Assembly: GCA_015490455.1 (NCBI GenBank)
Contig: WFXU01000069.1
Coordinates: 1-41,375 of the forward strand
DNA: 41,375 bases
Direction of reading: 5' to 3'
From: Hyphomicrobiales bacterium
GTDB taxonomy: Bacteria > Pseudomonadota > Alphaproteobacteria > Rhizobiales > Devosiaceae
The translations under genes and the position numbers were made by a program. The notes beneath the pieces were generated by a model. It saw nothing but the letters and a program-made list of their open reading frames with translations. It ran no database searches and was not told where the DNA came from. The first letter of the stretch is position 1. Each line of letters begins with the position of its first letter. Positions 41,029 to 41,375 of this stretch are shown here, in pieces.

Positions 41029-41375
41029 ATGATAGCAAATTTAATTCATATTATAAATCAATATCTATGTCGTTATTCCCCTACGCGCTATTATCCCTCT
41101 GCGAGTCATTATCCCCTTACGTGCCATTATCACCCCTCACGCCATTACCCCTCCCCACGTTATTGCAGGCTTGACCCGCAATCCAGTAATGCCAAATATT
41201 TAACATTAAGCAGTTTTTTGCCCACCAAAAGGCGGGCTACTGGATGCCGTGTCAAGCACGGCATGACAATGAGGGATATTTATTTCAATTTCATAAAATA
41301 TCTTTGTGAACAGATTGCTATGATGGCGTCCAGCCTGCGCGGCGTGAGCGCACAAAAGAGCCTGCGCGGCGTGAG
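41029..41375 (+). CDS. Second repeat-encoded open frame, runs off window
   Basis: From an ATG one base after the permease stop, a frame beginning MIANLIHIINQYLC stays open for 115 codons to the window edge. It runs through the 18-bp repeats, both palindromes and the GC-rich direct repeats. It is a diverged copy of the frame at 39664. No known family; whether it is translated is unknown. Confidence 0.25.
   Translation, partial: MIANLIHIINQYLCRYSPTRYYPSASHYPLTCHYHPSRHYPSPRYCRLDPQSSNAKYLTLSSFLPTKRRATGCRVKHGMTMRDIYFNFIKYLCEQIAMMASSLRGVSAQKSLRGV
41071..41160. repeat. Five 18-bp tandem repeats, copy B
   Basis: Units start at 41071, 41089, 41107, 41125 and 41143 and match the units of copy A, for example CATTATCCCCTTACGTGC. 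The run again passes into a palindromic element at 41158. Confidence 0.88.
41158..41272. repeat. Pair of palindromic elements, copy B
   Basis: The first element (41158-41186) has stem ATTGCAGG/CCCGCAAT with one mismatch around CTTGA. The second (41240-41272) has the perfect stem ATGCCGTG-TCAAG-CACGGCAT and is in inverted orientation, CTGG facing CCAG. Together they look like a small MITE-like unit with inverted ends. Confidence 0.75.
41332..41375. repeat. GC-rich 17-bp direct repeats at the right edge
   Basis: agcctgcgcggcgtgag occurs at 41332-41348 and 41359-41375, a period of 27 bases. The array may continue past the window. Its base composition contrasts with the AT-rich surroundings. Confidence 0.75.

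Noticed and set aside
1-41375. tRNA, rRNA or other known RNA genes
   Set aside because: No cloverleaf-like sequence or rRNA signature was seen in the gaps by eye; a covariance search could not be run.

Overview
The window is AT-rich DNA (by eye under 40% G+C) from an alphaproteobacterium, most likely a low-GC member of the Rhizobiales/Hyphomicrobiales, possibly host-associated. The evidence is the rpmH-rnpA-yidC-engB block, an EipA (DUF1134) protein, ChpT, a FeuP/FeuQ-type two-component pair with a FeuN-like gene beside it, and a Rhodobacter-type gene transfer agent (GTA) cluster with its own GH108 endolysin. Genus cannot be fixed from sequence alone.

Layout. 1-305: truncated transposase start (minus strand) and six 7-bp tandem units. 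306-2741: a coiled-coil membrane-anchored protein, EipA and a YHS-domain protein. 2814-7204: ChpT, a hybrid CheA with its own receiver, CheW and a single-domain response regulator, all on plus. 7325-10665: engB, yidC, rnpA and rpmH on minus, with a clear sigma70-type promoter upstream. 10781-14846: LOG-family protein, RT0821-type lipoprotein, FeuQ/FeuP-like pair and a FeuN-like periplasmic protein. 14843-15070: an apparently start-less HicA-like toxin remnant.

15076-29519: a contiguous GTA structural cluster on minus. It runs from small terminase (g1) through large terminase, portal, g3.5, a small basic protein, prohead protease, capsid, g6-g9, g10, g10.1, a short tape measure, g12, g13, the g14 peptidase and the 1287-aa g15 tail-tip protein to the endolysin. 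All frames are open and most genes are tightly packed or overlap. There is no integrase, repressor or replication gene, so it reads as a domesticated GTA rather than a prophage.

29895-31993: FliK-like hook-length protein and a small FlhB-tail-like protein. With the Che genes they suggest flagellar motility or its remains. 34573-35769, 33610-34536 and 32115-33608 form a three-gene cassette of coiled-coil/membrane proteins of unknown function, the best candidate for an undescribed system. 35960-36466 is a stand-alone CoxG/SRPBCC protein with a 15-bp inverted repeat upstream. 36546-36787 looks like a decayed reading frame. 36986-41027 is a BMP-type (nucleoside) ABC importer: binding protein, double ATPase and first permease; the second permease should lie to the right of the window.

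The two gaps after the ATPase and after the permease carry related copies of a module made of 18-bp tandem repeats ending in a palindromic element. In both copies the module stays open as a small reading frame beginning MIANLI. A possible functional link is that ChpT belongs to the CckA-ChpT-CtrA phosphorelay, which in Rhodobacter controls GTA production and motility; here chpT, a chemosensory kinase, a GTA and hook-length genes lie within 30 kb.
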